Shown here piece by piece: positions 12,519 to 12,600 of a DNA stretch of 12,600 nt (position 1 is its first letter; the number at the start of each line of letters is the position of its first letter). Origin of the DNA: JAEZKC01 sp046538945 (lineage in GTDB: Bacteria > Fibrobacterota > Chitinivibrionia > Chitinivibrionales > Chitinispirillaceae); the NCBI GenBank assembly GCA_046538945.1, contig JBKHHW010000085.1, forward strand, positions 1 to 12,600, in the 5' to 3' direction. A program made the translations under genes and the position numbers. The notes under the pieces are model-generated. The model worked only from the letters and a program-made list of their open reading frames with translations. It was not told where the DNA came from and searched no databases.

Positions 12519-12600
12519 GTGTCGGAAGTTGATTTCGATTCCAATAGAAAGAGGCGTTCCGGAGCAAGTCCCGGGGGGGGATCTCTGAATCTGTTTGGGA
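12519..12600 (+). CDS. Possible start of a further gene, truncated by the window edge
   Basis: A frame opens with GTG at 12519 and stays open for 27 codons to the window end, beginning SEVDFDSNRKRR and continuing through a Gly run to SLNLFG. GGAG at 12512-12515 lies only three bases before the GTG, which is closer than usual. The composition is plausible for a hydrophilic N-terminus. A run of eight G (12573-12580) inside the frame is a potential slippage site. The rest of 12463-12600 shows no promoter, terminator or repeat that I can support. Confidence 0.3.
   Translation, partial: MSEVDFDSNRKRRSGASPGGGSLNLFG

Overview
The window reads as a chromosomal stretch of a Gram-negative bacterium, probably of the Fibrobacterota/Bacteroidota (FCB) side. 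The main clue is a 1015-residue secreted beta-helix protein ending in a domain that resembles the type A sorting signal of type IX secretion. The placement is inference; no rRNA or tRNA gene is present. Most genes are G+C-rich (two sampled 60-base lines in ilvB and the EIIA gene give 65% and 60%), while the beta-helix gene is clearly AT-richer (32-37% in two sampled lines).

Left part, + strand: a complete transcription-attenuation module (bases 5-176) precedes ilvB and ilvN. It has a 35-codon valine-rich leader peptide, an 11-bp antiterminator and a GC-rich terminator, and the whole arrangement resembles the ivbL-ilvBN operon of enteric bacteria. ilvBN encode acetolactate synthase, the first enzyme of valine/leucine synthesis. 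The catalytic subunit has Gln where most homologues have the specificity-setting Trp, as E. coli isozyme I does. A hairpin closes this operon. Next come an 80-residue two-helix membrane protein and a stand-alone PTS EIIA (PtsN/fructose type).

Middle, - strand: the AT-rich beta-helix exoprotein (3146-6193), then an operon transcribed right to left: moxR (AAA+ ATPase), a periplasmic TPR plus peptidoglycan-binding protein with a C-terminal membrane helix, a DUF58 protein with a MIDAS motif, and an M20 amidohydrolase. The gap between moxR and the TPR gene holds two 44-base palindromic elements whose arms contain an extended Shine-Dalgarno sequence. One of them provides a ribosome-binding site for a 24-codon open frame ahead of the TPR gene. 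The gap before the M20 gene holds a repeated TACCGGTA dyad next to its ribosome-binding site.

Right part, + strand, divergent from moxR: a 58-residue membrane-anchored protein, a STAS-domain protein whose usual phosphoserine position is glycine, and manA (mannose-6-phosphate isomerase), which overlaps the STAS gene by four bases. A possible further gene begins at 12519 and runs off the edge.

The most noteworthy items are the ilv attenuator, the paired palindromes with embedded ribosome-binding sites, the moxR-operon architecture and the small gene at 10805. I see no CRISPR array, transposase, prophage gene or obviously new defence system.
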